The notes beneath the pieces were generated by a model. It made no database searches, was not told where the DNA came from, and saw nothing but the letters and a program-made list of their open reading frames with translations. From Morella rubra (lineage: Eukaryota > Streptophyta > Magnoliopsida > Fagales > Myricaceae), in contig RXIC02000227.1 of NCBI GenBank assembly GCA_003952965.2, positions 1 to 64,000 of the forward strand: a stretch of 64,000 bases of DNA, written 5' to 3'. Shown here piece by piece: positions 39,346-50,160 of this stretch. The stretch's first letter is position 1, and every line of letters begins with the position of its first letter. Both the position numbers and the translations under genes were made by a program.

Positions 39346-41209
39346 TAGTTATCGTTGTGCCCATGTAACATTTTTCTTGTGTTTGCTTTTACTAGGGATT
39401 GGCAGGGCAGGTGCTTGAGTGCCCGGGCAAATACATGGACTGCCAGGGCAAGTGTTTGAGTGAGTCCGAAGTAATTAGTGCAGGCCCGGGGAGGGGGGGA
39501 CTTTCCTGGGGCCAGTAGGTTATATGCACGGGGAAAAAAAAATTCCAGGGGTACATAAAGGGTGTTTTTTTTATGATGCCCGGGAAGTTTTTAAATGAAA
39601 ATGCCCGGGAGGATTTTCTTTTGAAACTAGTCAAGAGCGCCTAAAAGCTTTTCTTTTAAATATAGTCAATCCTTATTGGGTTTAGCAATAAAATAAAAAT
39701 AACTTAATTGTATAAGTTGTTGGACTTGCCTATTAACAACATATGGTACATGTTAGGTTGCATGAATATCATGAAATGAAAACTTAGGCCTTTTCACGGA
39801 AAATTAGACCTGGTCACTTATGGATTAAGAAAAGTTACTGTGAATTTAGGTTGTTTTATTTTATAGGAATTTTATATGACAATTGGTCCATGAAATCCAT
39901 TGCTCATTTTGAGTTAAATGATTATTAATAAAGCATATGAGACATGTTGCATCATCCTGTCATGAGTCATGTCATGTGTGTGGGAAATCTAATAATGAAA
40001 TGACTGAAATGAAAATAAAACTCATACCCATAAGTGGTCCGATGACTGGGTGACGATACCCCGATCACAACAGAGGGATAATGTAAGCCACCACTGAAAG
40101 GAGTGGTTGGTATCCCTGGCGTGAAACAATATACGCTTGACAGGGTCCTGGTGCCGGGGCACAGGACAGTCCCAGAGGAGAGGAGGGATGCACAACCCGG
40201 ACTCTACGGGGTGAAACAGAGAGACCAAAGGACACCTCTGATGACCAGAAAAAAAGTGGAAGGATAGGGAAACAGATGCGTCATCCTTGCATTGCATCGA
40301 GCATACACTGTTATCATGTTCTGGTTATCAATGCTAGCTTTATTATTGTCATGCTGCTGCTCATAACATGTTCCTTTTTTCCCCCTTACTGAGTCTGTAG
40401 GACTCACCCATTTATTTGTTAAATTTTCTTGTATGTACCGTTCTGGCTGCGGGCCCTGGACGTAACAGATGTTGACCTTTATGAGTGAGGAGTTTTTGGA
40501 TGTTGACCCATATATTCTAGTGATGACGATTTGGACGTTTGTTTGTGACGCATTTGAAGTTTATGTGGAGTACGAGCCCCAATGGTAACTTAAGGAGCCT
40601 CTAACCATCCCAGTTCCCGTAGTTGAAGATTTCGAGTTAGTTGAGTTTGACCCGATGCTTTTGTATGACCTCCCTCCTCCACCAGCGCCGCCGGTAGAGG
40701 ATATCGGGGACAATGAAATTATATACCTAACCTCCGACACGGAGTCGAGGGTTGATTAGATATCCGTATTCGTTTTGGTTTTAAGGTAGTTTATGTACAG
40801 TCAACTGCCGTCTGTTGTTGTAGGATGAAAAGCTGTAGACAGCTTCCACTTTTGCACTTACTTTCTCTTACTGTTGTATCCTCGCGAAGGATTTTGTTCT
40901 TTGTAAATAGCGAGAAAAATTTTGTATCATTATTTTTGAGATTTCCTGATTATCCTGTTTCGTCCACAAGCTACCAGATTGGTTTTTAAAATATTTTTTT
41001 TAGACCACCTATTTAATAGAGTAAGTTATTTTATTTTCGCCGTTCTCTTCCTTAATATATTTATCATCTTTCACTAAAACGTTTCCTCTAAGTTTTTTCA
41101 AAGCCAATTATCATGCCTTTATAGGATAATTCGTGCAGTAATCCCCGCTTGTGTGCAGTTTATTACTATAGGAGAGCCTAGGGGGTACGTACTAGCAGGA
41201 GGCGTGACA
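39340..41209 (+). repeat. Gypsy 3' LTR, partial
   Basis: It matches the 5' LTR from about position 29737 onward, lacks most of the CCCGGG array, and ends GTGACA at the nested-insertion boundary. Confidence 0.8.
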
Positions 41210-41301
41210 TCTGCTCATCAAATCTCTTGGCTTGGTTCAACTTCAGTACTTACTCTCTAAGATGTGTATTTTGAATGTACACACTCCATCTTGGGGGGGA
41301 G

Positions 41302-41519
41302 TATTAACCGATGCAATATTCTGTAACTTATTTTAGTGACGTGGATAGAAGTTGTTATGTAGTTAGATAACCTGTTAGACTGTTATTTGTCTTTACTTGT
41401 ATATATATAGTAGAATGATATCGTGAATAATATAACGAATCATTCTCTCAAAGCTTGCACTCTCTACTACCTCTCACACTCTGTTTCTCGTTCCCAAATT
41501 GCAACTTCATTGTTTAACA
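41302..41519 (+). repeat. Copia 3' LTR (218 bp)
   Basis: It is preceded by the purine tract cttgggggggag at 41290-41301 and followed by the target duplication atgat. It carries an 8-base stretch absent from the 5' LTR. Confidence 0.9.
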
Positions 41520-41751
41520 ATGATCGATAATCATCATTTTCTTCTGCATCTTGGCCTTGGTCGGCGTTTTGAGAATATGAGTACTAGAAAGAGAGATCCA
41601 TGATAAGGAGATGATCAAAGACTCTTTAAGCTTAAACTTTATGGTGCCTTGTGCTTCTATTTTTAAGCCTCGTGGGATGTGGTCGTGGTCCTAGATGATA
41701 GGAATGAAAGGGGGACATCAGAATCTGAAAGTGGTGCAATGGGCGCTGGGT

Positions 41752-44700
41752 TGTAATGCCCCTCTCTATTTTCACCTACTTGATGTTTATGTTACCTTAT
41801 ATATTACCTTATATATAGTAGGCTATTTGAATTTCTTTCTCTCAAATTTTCTCCTTGACAAAACTTTATTAGATTCATATGCTAGCTAATATTTTATTTT
41901 TCTTATTATTTAGTTAAATGTTTCCCTATGTGCCATGATTTTTGATTTATTGAATTTTGAGTACTTCCATTTCCTTGTAAAGTTATGGTTATTTATTCCT
42001 TGCATTCATCAAGCATTAGAGAAAACCTAGTTTGTCACTATTTTACCTTTTGGGTAGATATATTAGGAAGGTGTAAATAGACACATTATTTCTCCTTGGT
42101 TAGCATTATTATTTTATTTCATTATGCCCAAATGAATCTAAATTTTTTTCTTCATCAAGAGATTGATACATGTCTTGATTAATTTAAGTTTTTACACTTT
42201 TTTCACTATCTTAGGGTAATTTTTTTTACAATAGTGACTTAGTTTTATGTAATTAACTTGAACCTCTTTTATTTTGTATTTTATTTCCTCTCTTTCCCCC
42301 TAGGTCCAGCCGTCCCATATATTATTTTAGTTGTTAAGCTATTTGTCCCCTTTTTACATGCAATTCACGTTAAAAGCAAAAGACCTTTGGTGAGAGTTTG
42401 TGTTTTGTTGGAAGGTTTGAGAAGCTTTGAGCCTTCTCTAGATAAGAGATGAGAGACATGTGGCATAATCCCTTAGCTCTTTATCTTAGTAAAACTTTAA
42501 GCTATGATTACCTAGAACTAGGCTAGGTTACTAAGGTGACAAGGTAGCCACTAATTAGCTAGAGGTCAAATGAGTGTATGTGGCCTTTTATTCTCCTACA
42601 ATTGCCGACATTTAGTGAAGAGATAGAGTGGCGTATGAAACAAAGAAGAAGAAGAGGAAGAAGATAAGAGGAAGAAAAAGAAAGTGTAACTAAAAAGGGA
42701 GAAAAGGAGAAGAAAAAGTGGAGAGAGAGGTTCAGCTGCCCCTTCCTTTTGGTCCCTTTTACCTTTTACTTTCTTTTCCTAACTCTTATATTGCTTTTAG
42801 GGTGCTTTGGTGTTTTTTCCAAAAGAAAACAATTTAGATTCACCAAAGAAGAGAGGTAAGGGTTAGTTTGATTCTTAAAGGTTATTAGGTATGATTTGTA
42901 AATTATCATCATGCATGTAAGTTAAGATTTTGATCATATAACATGTCCATTATCATGTTAGAATAGAGATTAGGTTGCTAGAATAAGGAAATTGTAGAGG
43001 TTTTCATGAGAAAATGGAGGAAGTCATGAAATAGGTCAAATAGGGCTCTTTGTGTTAACTTTGAGGTCAGTACGATTAGGCTATGCTCACATGGGGCAAA
43101 TGGAATCTTTTGGGCCACAAATTTTGTGGGTTAGCTCAGAACAGGTTGGGGAATCTCTAGTTAAAATTTCAGCTCATTTGGAGTTACGGTTAAGAAGTTA
43201 TTAGCTTTCAAAGTTAGGGGTAAAACTGAAAAGTTTTCTAAAATGAGTCACTTTAGGTATACTCGAATTGGGCTTTGATCTTTGCTTTTAGGCTGACCTA
43301 ACTGGGCCCTAGGATCCTTGAACCTTCTTCTAGGATAGCCTTGCATTTAAGGCCCAAGTAGTGGTCCTTATTGGACTTAGAGAAGCCAAATAAACCTTAG
43401 ATCGTTTAGGTGCATAAGTTGTTGGGCTTGCCTATTAAAGTTTTAAACCACTTTGCATCTCATTAGTTTGTTGATCTTCATATCTAAGGCATGTTGTGAT
43501 TATATTGTTTCAGTATGATGACTTAAATCTTTAGATCTAAGGATTATAGCACATGAACATCACATGAAATGGAAAAATTAGGATTTTTTAGTGAAAAATC
43601 CTTGCTGTCCAAAACGTCCCATGAAATCCTTGGATTTTTTGCATAAAATTGGTGGACGTGTAGTATATGGTCACAGTAGATCCCAGTAAAAATTTCAGCT
43701 CAATCGGAGGTAGGAAAAGGTCGAAAATGCCCCTGGAGGTCTCTAAGGGTAGTTTCAGCATTTCACATAAAACGTTAGGGTAAAAAGGTCTGAATTGGAA
43801 AATAATTTTATGGCTGTGTAGAGCATGAAAAATAGATGGGGAAGCCAAATTTGAGTCCAAACCGAGTAGAATTAGGGGCTCAAATCACAAAGTCCGTTTA
43901 GCGGCCTAAATGGACTTTAGGCCCGTTAACCCTAAACAAGCCTAATAAACCTTGAAACATTAGGGATAGGCCCAATAGGGTCTAATGAGGCCTAAGAAGC
44001 CCTCACTCATGGATTTTAGTGAAGAGTTGCAATTACTTAATAATTTACACGATTAATTCATTATTAAGCTAAATTAAAAGAAAATTATTATTAATTCTTA
44101 TTGAAGGAAGGACAGCCAATATTAATGCATCCTTATGCTATGTCTTTGCATTAAAATGTGAAAGTGCATATGTGCATTTTATGATCGACTTATGTGAATT
44201 GTGAATCTGTTTTGCTTATGATATGTCAACTGCATTGTTAGATTATTATGTGCATTCCAATGATTGTCTTTGGTGAATTATTTATCGGTCATGCATATGA
44301 TAAGTCATGTTGCATCAACATATCATGGGTATGGGGATAATGTTGATCGAAACAATCAAAATGAAACCCATACCTAGAGGTGGTCCTGAGATCGGGTGAC
44401 GGTACCGTTCACAGTGGGATAGTGCAAGCCACCACTGAGAGGATAGTGGTTGGTATCCCTAGGTGATGAACAATTATGCCTAACTCGGTCCTGGTGCCGG
44501 GGCACGGGACAGTCCTAGAGGAGAGGAGGGACGTACAACCGGACTCTAGGGGTTAAACAGAGCGAAGAAAGGACACCTCTACCGACTAGAAAAAGAAAGA
44601 AAGAAAGTGAAAGAACTGAGAAATGGATGCATTCATTTTGCATTGCATTGTTCATAATGCATTTATTGGTTTACTATGAACATTGCTCTATGATTGCTTA

Positions 44701-45645
44701 TTCTATAATTCTGTTACTTCTATTTTATCGTTGCATGTTTTGTTTCCTTTTTCCCCCCTTACTGAGTCAGTAAGACTCACCCCTTTTATCTGTTTATTAT
44801 TTTGTATGTACTGCGGCGGTCATCGGACTTGACAGATGAAGATATTCATGAGCGAGCAAATTTTGGATTTTGACACACATGTGTTAGTCGTCAAGATTTG
44901 GACGTATGTCACTGATACATTTGAGGTGTATATGGGGTACGAGCCCTAGTGGTACCTCAAAGGTCCACCCTTGCCCCATCTTCCCCGCGTGAAAGACTTG
45001 GGTTGGTAGATGTAGATCCAGCCCTTCCTACACATTGTCCCTCCTCCACCGGCCCCGCTGGGAAGGGTACCGGAGAGACAGAGTTTATAGACCTGACCTC
45101 CGACACCGAGTCGGAGGATTAGTCAACTTTAGCTTGTCACTCTTTTGTTAGTTTTGGATCAGTCAGCTGTTTCACGGACACTTTAGTACGGAAAGCTTTA
45201 GGCAGCTTCCACGTTCGTATTTCCTCTTACTTTTGTTTTCCTCATGAAGGATATTTTGTAAAAGAGAAAATACATGATCATAGTGGAACTGTTTATATTT
45301 TCAAAAAATTCTCTTATTCCATTTCTCGTCCTATGCCATTTTGATTTTATTTTCTTAAATTTTCATTTCTTCTCTTAATCTTTTTAAGTTAATTTCTAAT
45401 ATCAATTCCTTAAATATCTCATTTTGTTATCGTTATTTTTTAAGATAGAATTTCTACTTCTAGAATTATTTGAAATGTCATATTTCTAATTTCAAAATCA
45501 ATTTTCAAGTAAACGTTTTCCGCTAAGCTTTTTCAAAGCCAAGTCTCATAAATGTATAGGATTTATTCGTGTCGTAATCCTCACTTGTGTACATACCATT
45601 ACTATAGGTGAGCCTAGTTGATAAGTACTGGCAAGGAGCGTGATA
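41752..45645 (+). mobile_element. Solo LTR of a related gypsy family (3.9 kb) with exact target duplication
   Basis: It begins TGTAATGCC and ends GCGTGATA, with the identical 5-bp repeat tgggt at 41747-41751 and 45646-45650. There is no internal coding region. Several blocks match the neighbouring gypsy LTRs despite overall divergence: 44345-44640 against 31745-32050, the GAGTC...GACTC dyad near 44763-44778, and the small reading frame at about 44838-45123. It is the remnant left by recombination between two LTRs. Confidence 0.87.
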
Positions 45646-45650
45646 TGGGT

Positions 45651-48037
45651 ATAAGCAAAACGATGCGTAATGGCAAAAGTTGGTTCAGTAACATAATGCT
45701 TTTAGTAAAACGGTGCATTGGAGCATAATGCATAATGCGTGAAACAAAATGAAAGTTGCTTGTGGTTTTGAGAGGCAGGGGTTGAATGCGCTAATGATGT
45801 GGAAAAGTGGGGTTGAGCTGGTGAGAAGGGCTGACGTGGTTGGAGCTCTCGTTAAGGAACTAAACGGTGCAATGAAGGACCTATTAGTAACTAGGGGAAA
45901 GACTCAGTGATTAGAAAGTTTAAAAAAAAAAAAAAAAAGAATCTTAGTGATTAATTTGTAAAATAGAGCAAAATCAATAACCAAATATTAGATTTCCCAA
46001 AAAAAAAAAACTATCTACAAGTATTGAAAGATAAAATTAAAGGAGATTTATTGCCACGGATTTAGTAGAGTCTAACTATACTACATATATTGAAGCTCGT
46101 AATGTTATGGAAAGAAAACAAAAGATGAGGTTTATAGAGAAACAAAATGAAGAAGCAAGTGATAATTTGAATTAGAAACTAATTTAAATGTTTTAGTTTC
46201 TTATTCATCTATCGAATATGTGTGTAGATGGACAATAAAATCGTGGACTCTAATACTTTCTCACTCTAACTTCGACATCTTTTTATAAATTAAAAAAAAA
46301 AACTTTATCAGATTATGTCTCTTTATATTTTTTTTACAAATTCCAATACTTTTTCATAAACAAAATTCTCATAAATAATCTTTTTCTACATTTTTTTTCA
46401 TAAACTTTAATAAAAATTGATCTACAATTAAATATCTTAAAAAATCATCAATTTTTCATAAATCTCCTATAAAAATCAATCTTCCAAAATTTTCTCTTAG
46501 AAAATTGAAATATGAAAAAAAATTTCCCCGTTAAACATCACCTAGTTTTGTTGTTTGGTATTAAACAATTTCAAAAGTTTTACTAAAAAAATGAAAATTT
46601 TTCAATAACCAGAATAGTGTTGATCCTGTTTAGTAAAGGGAGAGAGAGAGAGAGAGAGCAACGCGGGCTAGCTTTGTTTTCTTTTCTGAAAGCATCTTGG
46701 GCTAGCTAGTCCAACAGAAAATGGAGTATGGGCTTCTTGAACGGGGACTTTTCAAGCTTTAGATTAAAGCGGGTTTCTGGGGCCGATGCCCTAAAACGCA
46801 GGCCTAGCCCAAATAATACTTCCTTCCTTGATGTACTGATTTTAGATATGGCCCAAGCCAAACTTGTGACCGACGCAAATGGTGCAACCCATAGACTGTT
46901 AAATTATCGTGGCCGGTTTGGTCTTGTTCAACCATTCAAGCTGATAGTTTCTATCTGACCGACCAGTTTACATTTTTCGAGTCCAGTGGAATAAGAACGG
47001 AAGTACTCGCAAGTTCAGTGCAGTCGTGAAAATTGAGATAGATTAGAGTTTTACTGAATTTTGTAAAGTATTGTAAAATTTTAAAGAATTTTTGATAAAT
47101 GACAGAAAATTTTGAAATTTTATGAAGTTGTTGAAAAAGTGAAAAAAATATATGATATTGTTATATTTTTTATGTTTATTGTGATGGAAAGAGATAATTT
47201 GATGGAGGAGAGGGAATTTTAAATTGTTTTATTATTATTTTAATTTCAAAATAAAAACAAAAAAGAAATAAACTTGTTGTGGATCCCTTAATTAGTGTGA
47301 AAATCGAAAAAAAAATTAAAAAATTTGTGATAAAATTCATGTTTGCATCTAAAAATTCTTAAAATTTTCAATTTTTCCACAAAATTTTACTTTGCAAACT
47401 TGCCCTCACCGACTTTTTCTTAGACAAGCTGCAAAAAGGTCATAATTTGTGATCATTAAAAGTTAGTTGACATTGTTTAACTTTAACAACCAATCACCTC
47501 GTTGCTAATTAATGTTTATATAGCGATTAAAAATAGCTACCATCTCAAATTCTTCACTAAAAATCTTATTAGCAACTAATCTTGAAAGTTTGTTGCTAAA
47601 AGTTAACGGCAACTGGTCAAAAATTTGGTTGCTGTATTCTAGCCATTTTGATTTTACTGGAACAAGTTATAAAACTGAGAACACCCCGGCTAATAATATT
47701 TCAATACCACCAAAATACATGGTGAAATTCTTACACATAGGGTCGTACAATTAAAAGGGGGAAATTCATATTGCACTCCGTAACACAGTACTGCAGATCT
47801 GTCACAAATAATATTGGCCCACAAGAATCAAAGCAAAGTCACCCGAAAAGCCTGATAGAGATCAAAGAAAACCAACACGAAAGTAGCATATATACTGACA
47901 TCTGCAGGGGCTAATAATGGCTGCAGCCTACAGGCCGACGTTTATTCAAGTGCATGCATGTGCAGACGTTCTTCATGGTAAAGCCACATAAATATACCAA
48001 CCGAGTAATATAAGGATGAATGGACGTACGATCACAC
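45651..48037. other. Intergenic DNA, AT-rich, no gene seen
   Basis: It holds a (GA)n microsatellite at about 46638-46659, long AAATTTT-type stretches (46260-46620 and 46990-47400), and a region at 47410-47640 with repeated GTTGCTAA/TTAGCAAC motifs that may be the edge of a DNA transposon. The open frame at 46728-46958 shows no recognisable protein. The 3' UTR of the next gene lies at its right end. Confidence 0.5.
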
Positions 48038-48334
48038 TTAAGGGGTACTGGTGGATATTGGAGCTGGTGGGGAAAAAATGGGAAAGGCTGGAATGTTGCC
48101 GCCGTCGACGGGGATATCTGGAAAAGAAATAATTGGTGGTGGCAACCTGTACTCCGGATACTCTGGTAGGTTGGGGATGTCGAATCCCCCTAAAGGCAGA
48201 GTTGGAAATTGTACGTCAGGAAAAGCAGGCAAGGTTGTCGCCAAAAGTTTTCGAGTAGCCAATGCTACATCAATGCTGAAAAATGACAAAGCGATGAAGA
48301 AAGCTGCAAAGACAAAGACACGAGGAGATGCCAT
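48038..48334 (-). CDS. PELPK-like secreted proline-rich protein, 98 aa
   Basis: It starts MASPRVFVFAAFFIALSFFS. Residues 1-26 are a signal peptide (likely cut after VALA), followed by TRKLLATTLP, the conserved mature start of this family. The rest is rich in Pro, Phe and Ile (LPEYPEYRLPP, FPDIPVDGG). Such proteins are secreted to the cell wall and many prolines are probably hydroxylated; the exact role is unknown. The start is chosen because the upstream in-frame extension runs through an (AT)n repeat in the leader. The closest relative in the window is at 52149-52535, same strand, with matching signal peptide and A(T/A)R(K/Q)LL(A/Q)TTLP junction. The gene is intronless. A Mutator-like element abuts its TATA box. 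Confidence 0.82.
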   Translation of the reverse strand: MASPRVFVFAAFFIALSFFSIDVALATRKLLATTLPAFPDVQFPTLPLGGFDIPNLPEYPEYRLPPPIISFPDIPVDGGNIPAFPIFSPPAPISTSTP

Positions 48335-48495
48335 CACAATATATATATATATATATCTTCTATCTGAGTTCAAGACCAATCGATAGGGGGGATGCGTAGA
48401 CTGATGACTTTGTATGATAGGAGCGAACAGCGATAGGACAGACTGCACAGTGAAGGGGTTTGTAGTGTGTGGAGAGAAGGACTCGCGGTCTTTGC

Positions 48496-48502
48496 TTTTA
48501 TA
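48496..48502 (-). promoter_or_regulatory. TATA box of the 48038-48334 gene, overlapping a transposon target site
   Basis: The minus strand reads TATAAAA, 162 bases upstream of the ATG. It overlaps the 9-bp target duplication of the Mutator-like element at 48497-48505. Confidence 0.6.
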
Positions 48503-48505
48503 TTA

Positions 48506-50151
48506 GGAAAACTGACATTTTAATCCCTGTGTTTAGACCTTTTTACAATTTAATCCTTCGTATTCAAACTTCAAATCTAAAGTTTTTTTCGTCGGGTTTC
48601 CGTTCATCGGCTCAACGGAAGGGCAAACCACGTCAACAACATGTCCACGTGACAAGCTTGTACACCACGTCAGCTACCCATCTGAGTCCTGCATGGCATT
48701 TTTAACAAAACGACGTCGCCCAACTGATAAACGCAAAGAAGAATAGAACATTCGTGTGGCAGACTTCTGGAAAAAAAATTAAAAAAAAAAACGTTGTACG
48801 ACGCCGTTCTGTTTCAAATGAATTCTTCACTCCCACTCATATCCTTGCCTAATGCCTCCCACTCGAGGGCTAGTTTCATTTCATCCTCTTTCACTTCTTC
48901 TTTGATTAAGATCGAACTCTCATCAACTCCTCCAACATTAGCATACAACTCCTCCTTGCAACAGCAATCCCAGCATTCATATCTTCCTTCGATTCACAAA
49001 AATTATACCATTTCACTGCATCAACCACTTGCTTTCCACAATCGACTGAAACCTTAACCGCATTATAAATATCGTTGCGCATCGATTCTTGCTCTTTCAA
49101 ACCCTCATTCAAGTACAATAACAATGCCTTCCCATCATGTAGTGGAATGCCATTAAAAGACGCATTTTCAGGTAAAGATTCTTCCGTTTTCACCCTATGT
49201 TGGTTGGTTTTGAATTGGGTTTCCTTAGAATTTTCCATCGTTGTTAGGGTGGGGCTCAATTGGGTTTCTTTAGAATCGATCTGGGATTGGATGGTTCGAA
49301 GCAATTGGATCTTTTTGGAGGGTTGGACTCACTTCGGTTTTGGCTTGGGAGTGGACAGTTGGAACCAATGGGGTTTCTTTGGAATTGATTTGGATTTTCA
49401 GGGATTTGGTTCGAGAAAGGAGTGTGGGTTTGACATCGATTGGTAGCGCAGGGGCCTAGGATTGGAGGGTGAGAACGAGTTGGTCCTGTTTGGGTTGGAG
49501 TTGCTGGAGTTTGGATTCGATGGAGCCGCGGATCGACAAGAAGTGGTCCTCCAGGTCCTGCCATAGAAGGGTGCAGTTGGCGACGACAGCATCATGGGTT
49601 TTGAGGAGGTTGAATGCTTTGGGGATGTTCGGTTTCTTCGACTTTGCCGGTTGGAGTTCAGCAGAGACTTTTCTCCAACGTGGACAACATTCTGGTAGTT
49701 GATGGAAGAACTGGATATAGAGGGGAAGTGATATTCGGGATTAAAAATGTATGGGAAATAGTACGAGGTATTTGTCCCTTTCGTCTGGGAGTTTTCTTTT
49801 TCGAACAAGTGATACTGGGTTTTTTGGCCACTGAAGAAGACATTTGCGTGGCAAACTTTTGAAGAAAAACGTTGGACGACGCCGTTCTGTTTCAATTAGG
49901 TGTTTAGAGGCTTGACGTCGGGGTTTTGATCAAAATGCCACGTGGGATTGAGATGGGAGCTGACGTGGCGCACAAGCTTGCCACGTGGATATGCTGCTGA
50001 CATGGTTTGTCCTTCGCTAAGTTGATGGACGGGAGACTGACGTAAGGATTTCTTTGTCAAAGACATAAAATAAAAGGACATTAGATTTGAAATTTGAAGT
50101 ACTAAATTACAAAAAGTTTCTAAACTCGAGGGACTAAAATGATAATTTAAC
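48506..50151. mobile_element. Non-autonomous Mutator-like element (Pack-MULE type) with a captured FRIGIDA-like fragment
   Basis: Terminal inverted repeats of about 230 bp face each other: left 48506-48735 (acattttaatccctgtgttt, then cttcaaatctaa, then acaagcttgtacaccacgtc) and right about 49905-50151 reversed (atcattttagtccctcgagt, then tttcaaatctaa, then gcaagcttgtgcgccacgtc). The flanks tttatatta (48497-48505) and tttataata (50152-50160) are 9-bp target duplications with one mismatch, the Mutator size. No transposase is present. The interior is a host gene fragment in minus orientation. Both repeats carry several CACGTG/ACGT-core motifs. Confidence 0.83.
48906..49690 (-). pseudogene. FRIGIDA-like (FRL) gene fragment inside the Mutator-like element
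   Basis: On the minus strand, KAFNLLKTHDAVVANCTLLW and QDLEDHFLSIRGSIESKL match the N-terminal coiled region of FRIGIDA-like proteins. Further on, GKALLLYLNEGLKEQESMRN and ARRSCMLMLEELMR match the start of the FRIGIDA core domain. The two parts lie in different frames. An in-frame stop follows the first part (after LVLTLQS) and the core domain ends abruptly near 48906, so most of the normal protein is missing. FRL proteins act in flowering-time control. This copy cannot make one and is best read as captured gene debris. Confidence 0.78.
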
Positions 50152-50160
50152 TTTATAATA

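Larger units (their letters stand above)
29626..41209 (+). mobile_element. Ty3/gypsy (chromovirus-like) element mosaic nested in the copia element
   Basis: It starts TGTAACACC and ends GTGACA. It is flanked by tctac (29621-29625) and tctgc (41210-41214), a 5-bp target duplication with one mismatch, and copia RNase H text resumes after it. Parts: 5' LTR 29626-32943, primer site 32946-32957, gag about 33054-34110 with a CCHC knuckle (CFLCGHLGHYARDCP), protease near 34195 (LFDSGATHSF), reverse transcriptase about 34768-35450, RNase H about 35578-35990, partial integrase to about 36620, then rearranged LTR and pol pieces and a partial 3' LTR about 39340-41209. It is broken in many places and heavily rearranged. 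Confidence 0.88.
27290..41519 (+). mobile_element. Ty1/copia LTR element, broken, with a nested Ty3/gypsy insertion
   Basis: The LTRs are 27290-27499 and 41302-41519. The target duplication atgat is at 27285-27289 and 41520-41524. A tRNA-Met-type primer site (tggtatcaaagc) starts at 27500 and a purine tract ends at 41301. Internal parts are a gag-like start near 27660, reverse transcriptase from about 28430 and RNase H to 29625, resuming at 41210 after the nested element. Protease and integrase are not seen. By eye the two LTRs differ at about 14 of 210 aligned positions plus one 8-base indel. At plant rates this means a few million years or more, older if the host has a slow woody-plant rate. 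The element is broken in several places, with large internal loss. Confidence 0.9.

Noticed and set aside
46728-46958. 76-codon open frame
   Set aside because: No domain; lies in repeat-rich intergenic DNA.
49075-49446. 123-codon plus-strand open frame
   Set aside because: Antisense of the FRIGIDA-like fragment.
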